From assembly GCF_003611675.1 (NCBI RefSeq), contig NZ_RAWA01000056.1, positions 1-33,256 of the forward strand: a stretch of 33,256 nucleotides of DNA, in the 5' to 3' direction. The notes beneath the pieces were generated by a model. The model had not been told where the DNA came from. It was given only the letters and a program-made list of their open reading frames with translations, and did not search any database. Made by a program: the position numbers and the translations under genes. Below, in pieces: positions 15,531 through 23,272 of the stretch. Within the stretch, counting starts at the first letter, position 1. The number at the start of each line of letters is the position of its first letter. The stretch comes from Corallococcus sp. CA053C (GTDB lineage: Bacteria > Myxococcota > Myxococcia > Myxococcales > Myxococcaceae).

Positions 15531-16720
15531 ACGGGGACGCCCAGGTGCGGATCCTGGAGCGTCTCCACCACGGCGATGCGGTCCCCCACGGCGAGCGCGT
15601 CATGCAGCACGAGGATGTCCTCGTCCGCGTGACGGATGCAGCCGTGGGACACGTCGCCGCCGAGCAGCGCGGGCGCGCTGGTGCCGTGCAGCTCCTCGCC
15701 GCTGCGGTGGCCGTCCACCCAGGACAGGTCCAGCAGCCGCGCGCCGAACACGTGCCGGTCGTTCCAAAGCCGCGCGCCCGCGTTCTCCGTGGCCACCTGG
15801 TCCAGCTTCGCCCGCACCACCTTGAGGCCCGGGTGCGTGGGCGTCAGGGCGGTGCCCACGGCGTTGGGGAAGATGTCCAGCAGCCGCCCCTCCGGGTCGA
15901 AGAGGAACGTGCGGTGCTCGCGCAGGGCAACGACGACGCGCACCGGCTGCCCCGCGTAGAAGGGCGAGGGCAGGGCGCGCGACTGCCCACGGGAGCCCGG
16001 CGCCGGAGCAAGTCCCTCCAGGGCGCGCAAGGTGGCGGTGTCGAGCACGCCGCTCGTACGCACGGCGGGGAACGCGGCGCTCGCATGCACCTGGAAGTTG
16101 CGCAGCGCACGGGCCGTGTCCGGACCGTAGCGTCCATCCGCGCCCCCGTAGAGCGCGAAGCCCATGTCCAGGAGCGCGCCCTGCACCGCGCGCAGTCCGT
16201 CTCCCCGGGAGCCCGGCCCCAGCACCGCGGCCCCCAACGCCACGTCCGCGAGCTGCGGTGAGCCGGTGAAGCGTGCGTGCTCCAGGGGCGCCGTGGCCGT
16301 GACCCCGGATCCGTTCGACGCCACGTCCGCGAGCTGCGGTGACCCTGTGAAGCGTGCGTGCTCCAGGGGCGCCACGGTCGCGACCCCAGCGCCACCCGGC
16401 GCGGGATGCGCGGGAGCGGCGGGCCCATTGAAGCGGGTGAGCGTGTTGCTCCCCATGGGATGCGCGAGCGGGCCCGTGGAGGCGGTGGAACTGGCGAGCA
16501 GCGCCTCGCCAGTGCGGACCAGGACCGCGCCCCCGGAGACCGTCCTGTCGCCTGGACGTTCTGCTCCACGGGACGGGACGGAGCGCAGCAGCGGCGCTCC
16601 CGGATGGGCGCGGGAGTCCTCCCTCGCATCGAGGGGTTCAGCGGGAAGAGAGGAGGTCTGTCGAAGCAGTGCGGAAGCGAGCATGACGCCGGGGACTGCA
16701 AGGCCCCGGCCGTCGCTCAA
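15518..16720 (-). CDS. L,D-transpeptidase (YkuD) with peptidoglycan-binding domain
   Basis: 400 residues. The C-terminal ErfK/YbiS/YcfS/YnhG (YkuD) domain carries the active-site signature 'LHGTSAPALLGGDVSHGCIRH' with nucleophile Cys361. These enzymes make 3-3 cross-links in peptidoglycan or attach proteins to it. A peptidoglycan-binding_1-like module precedes it ('DGLRAVQGALLDMGF...GRYGPDTARALRNFQ'). The N-terminal ~180 residues are low-complexity and contain two copies of a 27-residue repeat. No Sec signal peptide is recognisable from either start (TTG 16720 or ATG 16684), which is odd for a periplasmic enzyme; an upstream start inside the transglycosylase gene cannot be excluded. The TTG lies 6 bases after the transglycosylase stop, so the two wall enzymes are probably co-transcribed. 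Confidence 0.87.
   Translation of the reverse strand: MSDGRGLAVPGVMLASALLRQTSSLPAEPLDAREDSRAHPGAPLLRSVPSRGAERPGDRTVSGGAVLVRTGEALLASSTASTGPLAHPMGSNTLTRFNGPAAPAHPAPGGAGVATVAPLEHARFTGSPQLADVASNGSGVTATAPLEHARFTGSPQLADVALGAAVLGPGSRGDGLRAVQGALLDMGFALYGGADGRYGPDTARALRNFQVHASAAFPAVRTSGVLDTATLRALEGLAPAPGSRGQSRALPSPFYAGQPVRVVVALREHRTFLFDPEGRLLDIFPNAVGTALTPTHPGLKVVRAKLDQVATENAGARLWNDRHVFGARLLDLSWVDGHRSGEELHGTSAPALLGGDVSHGCIRHADEDILVLHDALAVGDRIAVVETLQDPHLGVPVTVG
16239..16387 (-). repeat. 81-bp in-frame tandem repeat in the L,D-transpeptidase gene
   Basis: Two copies with a period of 81 bp (starts at 16239 and 16320) match almost perfectly over ~68 bases. They encode 'LEHARFTGSPQLADVA' twice, separated by 11 residues, in the linker before the peptidoglycan-binding module. 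Near-identity at DNA level indicates recent duplication. Confidence 0.9.
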
Positions 16721-16726
16721 CCGCCG

Positions 16727-18676
16727 CTACGGCGCGCTCAGCGACAGCAGCTTGCCGGTGGGGACGGTGCGGTGGTCCTTGATGTGGTTCCACTTCATGA
16801 TGTCCTCCACGCTCACGTTGTAGCGCTGGGCCACCGACCAGAGCGTCTCGCCGACGGCGAGCGTGTGCACCTTGCCCTTGGGGCCCACGGGGGCCTGGCT
16901 CGCGACCGCGGTGGCCACGACGATGGTGCCGCCGCGCTCCTCCACCTTCGCGGGGCCCGCGCTGCCGGCGGGCTCCGACGGCCACACCGTCAAGAGCGTG
17001 CCCAGCGACAGCGTGCGGTTGCGGCGGGGCAGGTTGTTCCACTTCTTCATGTCGTCCACCGACACCTGGAAGCGGTTGGCGATGAGCCACAGGCTGTCGC
17101 CCTCCTGCACCCCGTACGTCACGCGCGTGCGGCCGTTCACCTTCTCCGTCTTCACCGGGCCCGCGGCCACGGGGCCCTTGGGCGTGCCGGCGGGCACCTC
17201 GTCCTCCGGCCGGTTCGCCACCACGCCGCTGCGGCGCGCCTGCGCCACCTTCGACGCCAGCGCCCCGCCTCCGTCACCGCTGCCACCCCGGCCCGAAGGC
17301 ACCGGAATCACCAGCTCCGCGCGCAGCTTCAGCGTCCGCGCGCTCTTCAGCCGGTTCATCTGGAGGATGGCCTCCGGCGCGGTGCCGTACTGCTGGGCGA
17401 TCTGCGACAGCGTGTCGCCGCGCTTCACGGTGTGCACGCGGAAGGTCAGCCGGTCCGCCGGCGACAGCTTCTGGAAGTTCTCCGCGAAGCGCGTCGAGGT
17501 GCCCTTGGGCAGCCGCAGCACGTAGGGCTTCGCGGCCGTCGCCGGGGGCGTGCACCAGCGCTTCAACTCCGGGTTCAGGTCCTGCACATCCGTCACGCTC
17601 ACTCCGGCCGAACGCGCCAGCACGTCCAGGTCGGTCGCGTCCGTGAGCTTCACCTCTTCGTAGTCCAGCGCGGACTCGTACTGGAACTCCTCCTCGGAGA
17701 AGCCGAACGCGACGGGGTTCTTCGCCACCAGCGCCGCGGCGATGAGCTTGGGCACGTAATGCTTCGTCTCCTTCGCCAGCCCGCGCTCCTCGGCCAGCAA
17801 CCACCAGTCGTTCGTCCCGTAGCGCTCCACCATCTTGCGCACCCGGTACGAGCCGGTGTTGTAGCCCGCCCACGCGAGGTACCAGTGGCCCAGCTCGCCG
17901 TAGAGGTCCTTCAGGTACGACGCCGCCGCGTACGTGGCCTTGATGGGGTCGCGACGCTCGTCCACCCAGAAGTCCTGCTTGAGCCCGTACTGCTTGCCCG
18001 TGCTGGAGATGAACTGCCACGGCCCGGCCGCGTGCGCCCACGAGTAGGCGTTCGCGGAGAAGCCGCTCTCGATCATCGCCAGGTACACCGTGTCCCGGGG
18101 CAGGCCCTTGGCCTCCAGGATGGGCTGCATCACCGGCAGGTAGCGCGTGGAGCGAGCCATCCACTTGCGGAACCACTTGCGGCCCGGGCCCTGGAAGAAC
18201 TGGATGTACTCGGCGACGAGGGGCTGCATGTCGACCGGGATGTCGAAGCGGTCCTTCACCTGCGAGATGTCGAGGGTCGCCAGGTCCGTGATGCGCGCCA
18301 GCGCCGGGGGCGTGTCGTCCTCGCGGAAGGTGGGCTCCTCCAGCGCGTCCAGCATCCGCAGCCGCAGCGGGTTCGTCAGCCCCAGCCGCCGCAGCGACTG
18401 CATCATCTCCGCGTTCGGCTTCGACTCCGGATCCAACGCGGCGCCTTCCAGGGCGCGCAGCTCCTCCAGCTCCGCGGACTCGGCTTCCACCTCTTCTGTC
18501 TCGTCGCCTTCCTCCATGGGCACCGGAGGCGCGGCCAGGCTCCCATCCGCCGTCAGCGAAGGGGCCTCCGGGGAAGGCAGCGCATGCACGCCAGGCGGTG
18601 GCACGGGCTTCGGCGCCACGCCCGGCGGGGAGGGGACCGAGGCCAGGGCAAGCAGGAGGAGGGACAGAGGCGGCAT
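16727..18676 (-). CDS. Membrane-bound lytic transglycosylase (MltD-like) with three LysM domains
   Basis: 649 residues. A hydrophobic N-terminus ('PLSLLLLALASVPS') may act as an export signal, though it lacks a basic n-region. A Pro/Glu-rich linker leads to an SLT domain with the catalytic 'AMIESGFSANAYSWAHAAGPWQF' region (Glu203) and 'YLAWAGYNTGSYRVRKM', matching family-1 transglycosylases that cleave the MurNAc-GlcNAc bond to anhydro-muropeptides. Three LysM repeats follow at about 413-460 ('VKRGDTLSQIAQQYG'), 520-567 ('VQEGDSLWLIANRF') and 602-648 ('LAVGETLWSVAQRYN'), for peptidoglycan binding. The order SLT then LysM is that of MltD. It is followed after 6 bases by an L,D-transpeptidase gene, giving a cleave-and-relink pair. 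A promoter candidate lies just upstream. Confidence 0.92.
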   Translation of the reverse strand: MPPLSLLLLALASVPSPPGVAPKPVPPPGVHALPSPEAPSLTADGSLAAPPVPMEEGDETEEVEAESAELEELRALEGAALDPESKPNAEMMQSLRRLGLTNPLRLRMLDALEEPTFREDDTPPALARITDLATLDISQVKDRFDIPVDMQPLVAEYIQFFQGPGRKWFRKWMARSTRYLPVMQPILEAKGLPRDTVYLAMIESGFSANAYSWAHAAGPWQFISSTGKQYGLKQDFWVDERRDPIKATYAAASYLKDLYGELGHWYLAWAGYNTGSYRVRKMVERYGTNDWWLLAEERGLAKETKHYVPKLIAAALVAKNPVAFGFSEEEFQYESALDYEEVKLTDATDLDVLARSAGVSVTDVQDLNPELKRWCTPPATAAKPYVLRLPKGTSTRFAENFQKLSPADRLTFRVHTVKRGDTLSQIAQQYGTAPEAILQMNRLKSARTLKLRAELVIPVPSGRGGSGDGGGALASKVAQARRSGVVANRPEDEVPAGTPKGPVAAGPVKTEKVNGRTRVTYGVQEGDSLWLIANRFQVSVDDMKKWNNLPRRNRTLSLGTLLTVWPSEPAGSAGPAKVEERGGTIVVATAVASQAPVGPKGKVHTLAVGETLWSVAQRYNVSVEDIMKWNHIKDHRTVPTGKLLSLSAP

Positions 18677-18718
18677 GGGAACGCCCGGCGAGGTCGCCCA
18701 GAAGCAGGCGAAGGCCGC

Positions 18719-18746
18719 AGTATTCGCCAGCTTTCTTGACAGTCAA
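18719..18746 (-). promoter_or_regulatory. Candidate promoter and dyad upstream of the transglycosylase
   Basis: Read on the minus strand, TTGACT (18746-18741, 5 of 6 to -35) is 16 bases from AATACT (18724-18719, 4 of 6 to -10), which ends 42 bases before the ATG. The -35 box lies inside a perfect odd palindrome, TTGACAGTCAA (18736-18746), which could be an operator half-overlapping the polymerase site. Confidence 0.45.
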
Positions 18747-18801
18747 ACAACAAGTCGCCGGGTATGCCCTCCGGACGGACCCCGCGTGGGGGCAAGCACC
18801 C

Positions 18802-20379
18802 CTATTTCGCCGGGGGCTCTCCCGCTTGCCCGCTCTTCACCGGTTTTCCATGACCTGGCCCGAGCACGCGGGGCAGGTAGGTGGCGAAGTCGAAGTGCGG
18901 TGAGTTCTCCGGGTTGTGGCAGGTGATGCACGTCGCCTGTCCCGGCTTGCCCACGATGGTGTCCGGGCTGGGGGCGTCCACGTGCAGCGAGCCCGGGCCG
19001 TGGCAGCTCTCGCAGCCCACGTCCTCGCGCCCGGCCACCTTGTCCAGGCGGCACACGCCACCCGGCTGCTGCCAGCCGGTGACATGGCAACTGATGCAGT
19101 TGAGGTGGTGCTGCTTGCCCACGTCCTCCAGCGTCTCCCACGCGTGGTGGTGCTTGGTGCCCTGCCACACGGTGGTCGCTTCGGCGTGGCAGTCCGCGCA
19201 GGCCGCGCTGCCGACGAACGCGGGCTTGCCCTTCGCGGGAGGCGGACAGTCCTGGCCGTGCTCCTTCGCCCACGCGAGGTTCAGCTTCCCCACGTCCGCG
19301 TCGTAGGCCTTCACCAGCGCCTGCGTGTCCGGGGCGGAGGGCAGGTCGGGCTCCAGCGGCAGGAAGCGCAGCGCGAAGCCGTTGACGTCGGTGGCGAGCG
19401 CGGGCGGCGCGGTGAGGAAGGCCTGCTTGCGCGCGGACAGCTCGTCGCGCTTGCCCTGCTTGAGCGCCTTCAGCTTCGGGTCGATGCCCGGCAGGTTGAT
19501 CTCCTTGTCCAGGAGCGCGATGCGCTGCTCCAGCGCCGTCACCTCCCGGTCCACGTCCCCCTGCGAGCGCTGGAGGACGAACGGCCCGCGCGCGGCCGCG
19601 TACGTCAGGTCCACGCGTAGTAGCGAGCGCCCCTTGCTCTGCACCGCCACCACCGGCACGTCGGAGCGCACCAGCCGGTTGGTTTCCGCGGAGAACTCAC
19701 CGGCGCTGTGCGTGGCGACCACCAGGTTCGCGGCGAGCCCCGGCAGCGCGGCGACGGCCTGCGCGGCCTCCAGCGGCTGGTCCAACAGCCCCACCACGAA
19801 GTCCGCGCCCTTCTCCCGTGCCTGCTGGCTGGCCTTCACGAGCGCCTCGCCCGACGCCGCCGCCACCACGCCCACCTTGCGCGCGCCCGCGTCCAGCAGC
19901 TTCACCTCGCCCGGCGCCACCTCCGGCAGCCCCAGGCCCCGGCGGAAGTCCGCGCCGCGCGTGTCGTCCAGCTCGCCCGTGGCGCGCACCGCGAGCCCCA
20001 TGGTCCGGAACGCATCCGCGAGCGCCTTCGCCTTGCGCTCCTCCTGGGGCACCTGATCCGGCTTGAGGTGCGACTCGCCGAAGAGGCTGTTGCCGCCGTC
20101 CACGTAGAGCACCGGCTGGCCGCCCTTGCGCGCCTCCTGCACCTGGAACGCCGCCCGGCCGATGCCGCCGCGCATGTTCTCGCTGCACCCGCACGGGCCC
20201 AGGTAGCCGCGCGTGTCGGCGGAGAGGATGAGGACGGCGCCCGGCGGGGACGCGGCAGCGGGGGAGGTGACCTGGGAGGTCGGGGAGGCGCCCTCCTGGG
20301 GGCGCGACTCCTGCCGCCTGCATCCGGGGAGGAGCGCGCCGACGAGCGCCGCGAGGACGACCGCGCGCATCCGCATCAC
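18802..20379 (-). CDS. Tetraheme cytochrome c554-type lipoprotein with metallophosphatase-like N-domain
   Basis: 525 residues. The lipoprotein signal ends in 'ALLPGC'. Residues ~45-330 resemble a UshA-type metallophosphatase fold ('ILSADTRGYLGPCGCSENMRGGIGR', 'VLYVDGGNSLF', 'VVATHSAGEF'), but the canonical DxH, GDxx and GNHE metal motifs are altered, so catalysis is doubtful. A coiled-coil-like stretch (~285-330) precedes a C-terminal domain with four CxxCH heme sites (Cys394, 428, 456, 484) and several extra His for axial ligation, like cytochrome c554 domains. This fused architecture is known among uncharacterised multiheme proteins; electron transfer in the periplasm is the likely role. 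The GTG 20379 start overlaps the stop of the response regulator by 4 bases (GTGA); ATG 20376 and 20370 are alternatives. Confidence 0.88.
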   Translation of the reverse strand: MMRMRAVVLAALVGALLPGCRRQESRPQEGASPTSQVTSPAAASPPGAVLILSADTRGYLGPCGCSENMRGGIGRAAFQVQEARKGGQPVLYVDGGNSLFGESHLKPDQVPQEERKAKALADAFRTMGLAVRATGELDDTRGADFRRGLGLPEVAPGEVKLLDAGARKVGVVAAASGEALVKASQQAREKGADFVVGLLDQPLEAAQAVAALPGLAANLVVATHSAGEFSAETNRLVRSDVPVVAVQSKGRSLLRVDLTYAAARGPFVLQRSQGDVDREVTALEQRIALLDKEINLPGIDPKLKALKQGKRDELSARKQAFLTAPPALATDVNGFALRFLPLEPDLPSAPDTQALVKAYDADVGKLNLAWAKEHGQDCPPPAKGKPAFVGSAACADCHAEATTVWQGTKHHHAWETLEDVGKQHHLNCISCHVTGWQQPGGVCRLDKVAGREDVGCESCHGPGSLHVDAPSPDTIVGKPGQATCITCHNPENSPHFDFATYLPRVLGPGHGKPVKSGQAGEPPAK

Positions 20380-20762
20380 CAGAGGATGCTCTGCACCAGT
20401 TCGTCGATCTTCTCGCCCATTGCCTCCAGGCCGTTCACCTTGGAGAGCGAGCCATCCGCGCCCACCTGCTCGGCGAGCTTCGACAGCTCGTCGTCCGGCA
20501 GGCTGGAGAACAGCACGATGGGGATGTCCTGCGTGCCGTACTCGTTCTTCAGCGTGCGGCAGATGTCCGTGCCCTTGGCCTCGGGCATGTGGATGTCGGT
20601 GAGGATGAGGTCCGGCCGCCAGCTCTGGAGCGTTTTCTCAAACTCCATGAGTGTGGAGGTGGCCACGACCTCGTAGCCGCGCGCCTCCAGGACGGCCTTC
20701 TCCATGGCGAGGGTGATCTCGCTGTCGTCAATCAGGAGGATTCTTCGCTTCAGCTCGGACAC
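20376..20762 (-). CDS. Single-domain response regulator
   Basis: 128-residue CheY-like receiver with no output domain. Acidic pocket Asp12/Asp13, phospho-acceptor Asp56 in 'LILTDIHMP', switch Ser86/Ser87 in 'VLFSSL' and conserved Lys108 in 'DGSLSK' are all present, so it should be phosphorylatable. GTG 20762 is supported by AAGGAAGG ~5 bases upstream (minus strand). It overlaps the next gene, a tetraheme lipoprotein, by 4 bases, which suggests that the regulator and the redox protein are made together. Myxobacteria use many such stand-alone receivers in phosphorelays and motility. No cognate kinase is adjacent; the orphan kinase at 2034-3395 is too far away to link on this evidence. Confidence 0.93.
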   Translation of the reverse strand: MSELKRRILLIDDSEITLAMEKAVLEARGYEVVATSTLMEFEKTLQSWRPDLILTDIHMPEAKGTDICRTLKNEYGTQDIPIVLFSSLPDDELSKLAEQVGADGSLSKVNGLEAMGEKIDELVQSILW

Positions 20763-20943
20763 GGCGACCTTCCTTGGGGGTCGGTTCTAGCCCACCACCT
20801 CGCAGCGCACCAATGCTTTCCCGTGGCGCCCCCTGAGCCCGGAATTCGGCTCTCCGCGGCAGGGGTTTCCGCCCGCCCGGCCGCCCCCAGAGCAAGTCCG
20901 ACTTTCAAGGGCACCGGGGTCGAAAAGAGGTATGGAGGCACCC

Positions 20944-22581
20944 ATGAAGCAGAGAGCCCCCCGGGCTGTTTTGGCCCTCGTCCTCCTGTGGAGCGTCCTG
21001 GTCGGCCTTCCCGCCGCCGCGCTCAACCCGGGTCTGGGGCAGGTCCCCCAGGACCTCGACCGGTTGTCGCCGCGCGCCACCACGCAGGGGTTCCTGGACG
21101 CGGTGCATCGTGGGGACTACCCCCGCGCCGCCCACTACCTGTACCTGGACTTCCTCCCGGCCTCCGAACAGGCCTCGATGGGTCCGCGGCTGGCGCGGCG
21201 GCTGAAGTTCGTCCTGGACCGCGAGCTGTCCGTGGACGTGTCCGTGCTGTCCAAGACGCCGGAGGCGGATGCCGCCAACTCGCGCTTCGACTCGCTGGGC
21301 GCCATCCCCCTCAAGGGCGTGAGCGTGCCCATCCGCCTGCAGCGGGTGACGGTGGACGGCGTGCCCACCTGGGTCTTCGCCGAGGCCACCGTGAAGATGG
21401 TGGATCCGCTCTTCGACGAGTACGGCCCGCTGCTCACGGAGACGCTGCCGTCCTTCTTCTTCGACCGCACCGTGATGGGCCTGGAGCTGTGGCAGTGGCT
21501 GGGCCTCGCGGTGACGCTGCTGGCCGCGTGGGTCCTCTCGCTGCTGTTGGAGCGGCTGCTGCTGGCGACCGCGATGCGGGTGGCGCACTGGACGAACATC
21601 GCCTGGGACGACGAGCTCGTCGGCGCGGGCCGGGGCCCCTTGCGGCTGCCGTTCTTCGCGGGCCTGCTGGCGCTGGGCACGTCGTTCCTGCTCTTGCCCC
21701 CCAAGCTGCGGCTCCTGAGCGAGCGGGTGAGCTACTCGCTCGTCATCATCGCGGTGGCGTGGTTCATCCTGCGCTTCCTCCGCGTGTCGGAGGCCTTCGT
21801 CCAGGGCCGCGTCACGCCGGAGGCCGGCAGCCGTCCCCGGGCGCGCGCGCTGCGCACGCAGCTGGCCGTGCTGCGCGCCGTCTTCGAGGTGGCCACCTAC
21901 GTCATCGCCGCCGCGCTGCTGCTGATGCAGTTCGAGGTGGTGCGCAACGTCGGCGTGTCGCTGCTGGCCTCCGCTGGGATCGCCGGTCTGGTCATCGGTC
22001 TTGCCGCGCAGAAGTCCATCTCCACGCTGCTCGCCGGCATCCAGCTGTCCATCACCCAGCCTGTCAGCATCGGTGACCAGGTGCTGGTGGAGGGCGAGTT
22101 CGGCACGGTGGAGGAGATCACCCTCACGTACGTCGTGCTGCGCATCTGGGACCAGCGCCGGATGGTGATCCCCATCACCCAGTTCCTGGACAAGCCCTTC
22201 CAGAACTGGAGCAAGGGCGCCCCGGAGATGATGGGGACCATCATCCTCCAGGTGGACTACATGGCGGACATCGACGCGCTGCGCGCCGAGCTGGACCGCA
22301 TCCTGGCGAACGAGGGCCGGGAGCTGTGGGACGGGCGGGTGAAGACGCTCGTGGTCTTCGACGTGATGGACAAGACCCTCACGGTGCGGGCCCTGGTGAG
22401 CGCGGCGAACTCCGACAAGCTGGGCGACCTGCGCTTCCTCGTCCGGGAGCAGATGGTCCTCTTCCTGCGCACCCGGCCCCAGTGGCTGCCCACGGTGCGC
22501 AGCGAGTCCCGGCCCGCCGTCGCCCCGCCCCCCAGGGACGTGGAGACCGCCACCGCGGGCGCCCCGGAGCCCCGGGCCTGA
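20944..22581 (+). CDS. MscS-family mechanosensitive channel
   Basis: 545 residues. A signal peptide ('MKQRAPRAVLALVLLWSVLVGLPAAA') is followed by a periplasmic domain to ~residue 170, then five hydrophobic segments. The last is the pore helix, 'VSLLASAGIAGLVIGLAAQKSISTLLAGI', with the Gly/Ala packing pattern of MscS TM3. The MscS beta domain follows ('ITQPVSIGDQVLVEGEFGTVEEITLTYVVLRIWDQRRMVIPITQFL') and then the alpha/beta C-terminal domain. Such channels release solutes on hypo-osmotic shock. ATG 20944 is chosen because GGAGG (20934-20938) lies 5 bases upstream and the signal peptide then starts correctly; ATG 20932 would add four residues and remove that site. It is divergent from the response regulator gene across ~180 bases. 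Confidence 0.93.
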   Translation: MKQRAPRAVLALVLLWSVLVGLPAAALNPGLGQVPQDLDRLSPRATTQGFLDAVHRGDYPRAAHYLYLDFLPASEQASMGPRLARRLKFVLDRELSVDVSVLSKTPEADAANSRFDSLGAIPLKGVSVPIRLQRVTVDGVPTWVFAEATVKMVDPLFDEYGPLLTETLPSFFFDRTVMGLELWQWLGLAVTLLAAWVLSLLLERLLLATAMRVAHWTNIAWDDELVGAGRGPLRLPFFAGLLALGTSFLLLPPKLRLLSERVSYSLVIIAVAWFILRFLRVSEAFVQGRVTPEAGSRPRARALRTQLAVLRAVFEVATYVIAAALLLMQFEVVRNVGVSLLASAGIAGLVIGLAAQKSISTLLAGIQLSITQPVSIGDQVLVEGEFGTVEEITLTYVVLRIWDQRRMVIPITQFLDKPFQNWSKGAPEMMGTIILQVDYMADIDALRAELDRILANEGRELWDGRVKTLVVFDVMDKTLTVRALVSAANSDKLGDLRFLVREQMVLFLRTRPQWLPTVRSESRPAVAPPPRDVETATAGAPEPRA

Positions 22582-22700
22582 AGAAGAGGGCTTGGAAGAA
22601 CAGGCGCTTGCACGGACGTTCGGTGCACGATGAATATGCCGGTCCGCGCGCCGTACTACGCGCACAGAGCAATCGCACCCACGCTTGGGGAGTCCAACAG

Positions 22701-23267
22701 ATGAAGCGTCCTGTCACGTTGTGCGGAGCCCTGGCGCTCCTGGCCGTCGCCGCGCCGCTGACCGCGAGCGCCCAGGAGCGTGACGGTCGCACCGACGGGC
22801 CCGAGGAGTCCGAGTACGGCAAGGGGGGCTACGGCGACAACCGCCGGGGCGTCTCGCTCCAGTTCGATTGGGGCGCCGCCATCAACTCCGAGCAGCCCCC
22901 CGCGGGCGCGCCGGAAGGCCCGCCGCTGTTCGTGGGCGCCACCGTCTCCCTCTGGGGGGATGACTGGTACCGCCTGGACTTCAGCGGCGCCTACGTCTTC
23001 GACGGCGGGCGCTTCATCGGCAACGTGGGTCCCACCTTCCGCACCTGGGGCTGGCCCGTGGCCTTCACCGCCGGCCTCAAGGCGGGCGCCATCGTCATCC
23101 CGGAGGGTGAGGGCCTGCGCTTCGGTCTGTCGCCGCAGATTGGCGCGGAGATGTTCCTGGGCCGCCGCGACCGCATCCTCATGGGCCTGCACTACTCGCC
23201 GGACATCCCCATCGGGGGCGGAGGAGTGACGAACCGGCTGTTCATGAACATCGGATACCGGTTCTGA
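22701..23267 (+). CDS. Putative outer-membrane beta-barrel protein
   Basis: 188 residues. A classical signal peptide ('MKRPVTLCGALALLAVAAPLTASAQ') is followed by an acidic, Gly-rich stretch and then alternating hydrophobic/aromatic strands ('YRLDFSGAYVFDGGRFIGNVGPTF', 'VAFTAGLKAGAIVIPEG', 'ILMGLHYSPDIPI'). The last residue is Phe in 'NIGYRF', the usual C-terminal signal for outer-membrane barrel insertion. An 8-strand barrel fits the length. ATG 22701 has GGGGAG at 22687-22692. The stop lies 5 bases before the next start, so it heads a run leading to lpoB. No specific family was recognised. Confidence 0.75.
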   Translation: MKRPVTLCGALALLAVAAPLTASAQERDGRTDGPEESEYGKGGYGDNRRGVSLQFDWGAAINSEQPPAGAPEGPPLFVGATVSLWGDDWYRLDFSGAYVFDGGRFIGNVGPTFRTWGWPVAFTAGLKAGAIVIPEGEGLRFGLSPQIGAEMFLGRRDRILMGLHYSPDIPIGGGGVTNRLFMNIGYRF

Positions 23268-23272
23268 CCGCC

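Noticed and set aside
16358..18739. A 793-codon plus-strand open frame
   Set aside because: It is antisense to the transpeptidase and transglycosylase genes, which have catalytic motifs and LysM repeats. The plus-strand product is His/Arg/Gln-rich and domainless.
22608..22637. TTGCAC...GAATAT as a promoter before the barrel protein gene
   Set aside because: The 18-base spacing and poor -10 match (about half of the positions) are not convincing. A promoter somewhere in the 119-base gap is likely but cannot be placed.
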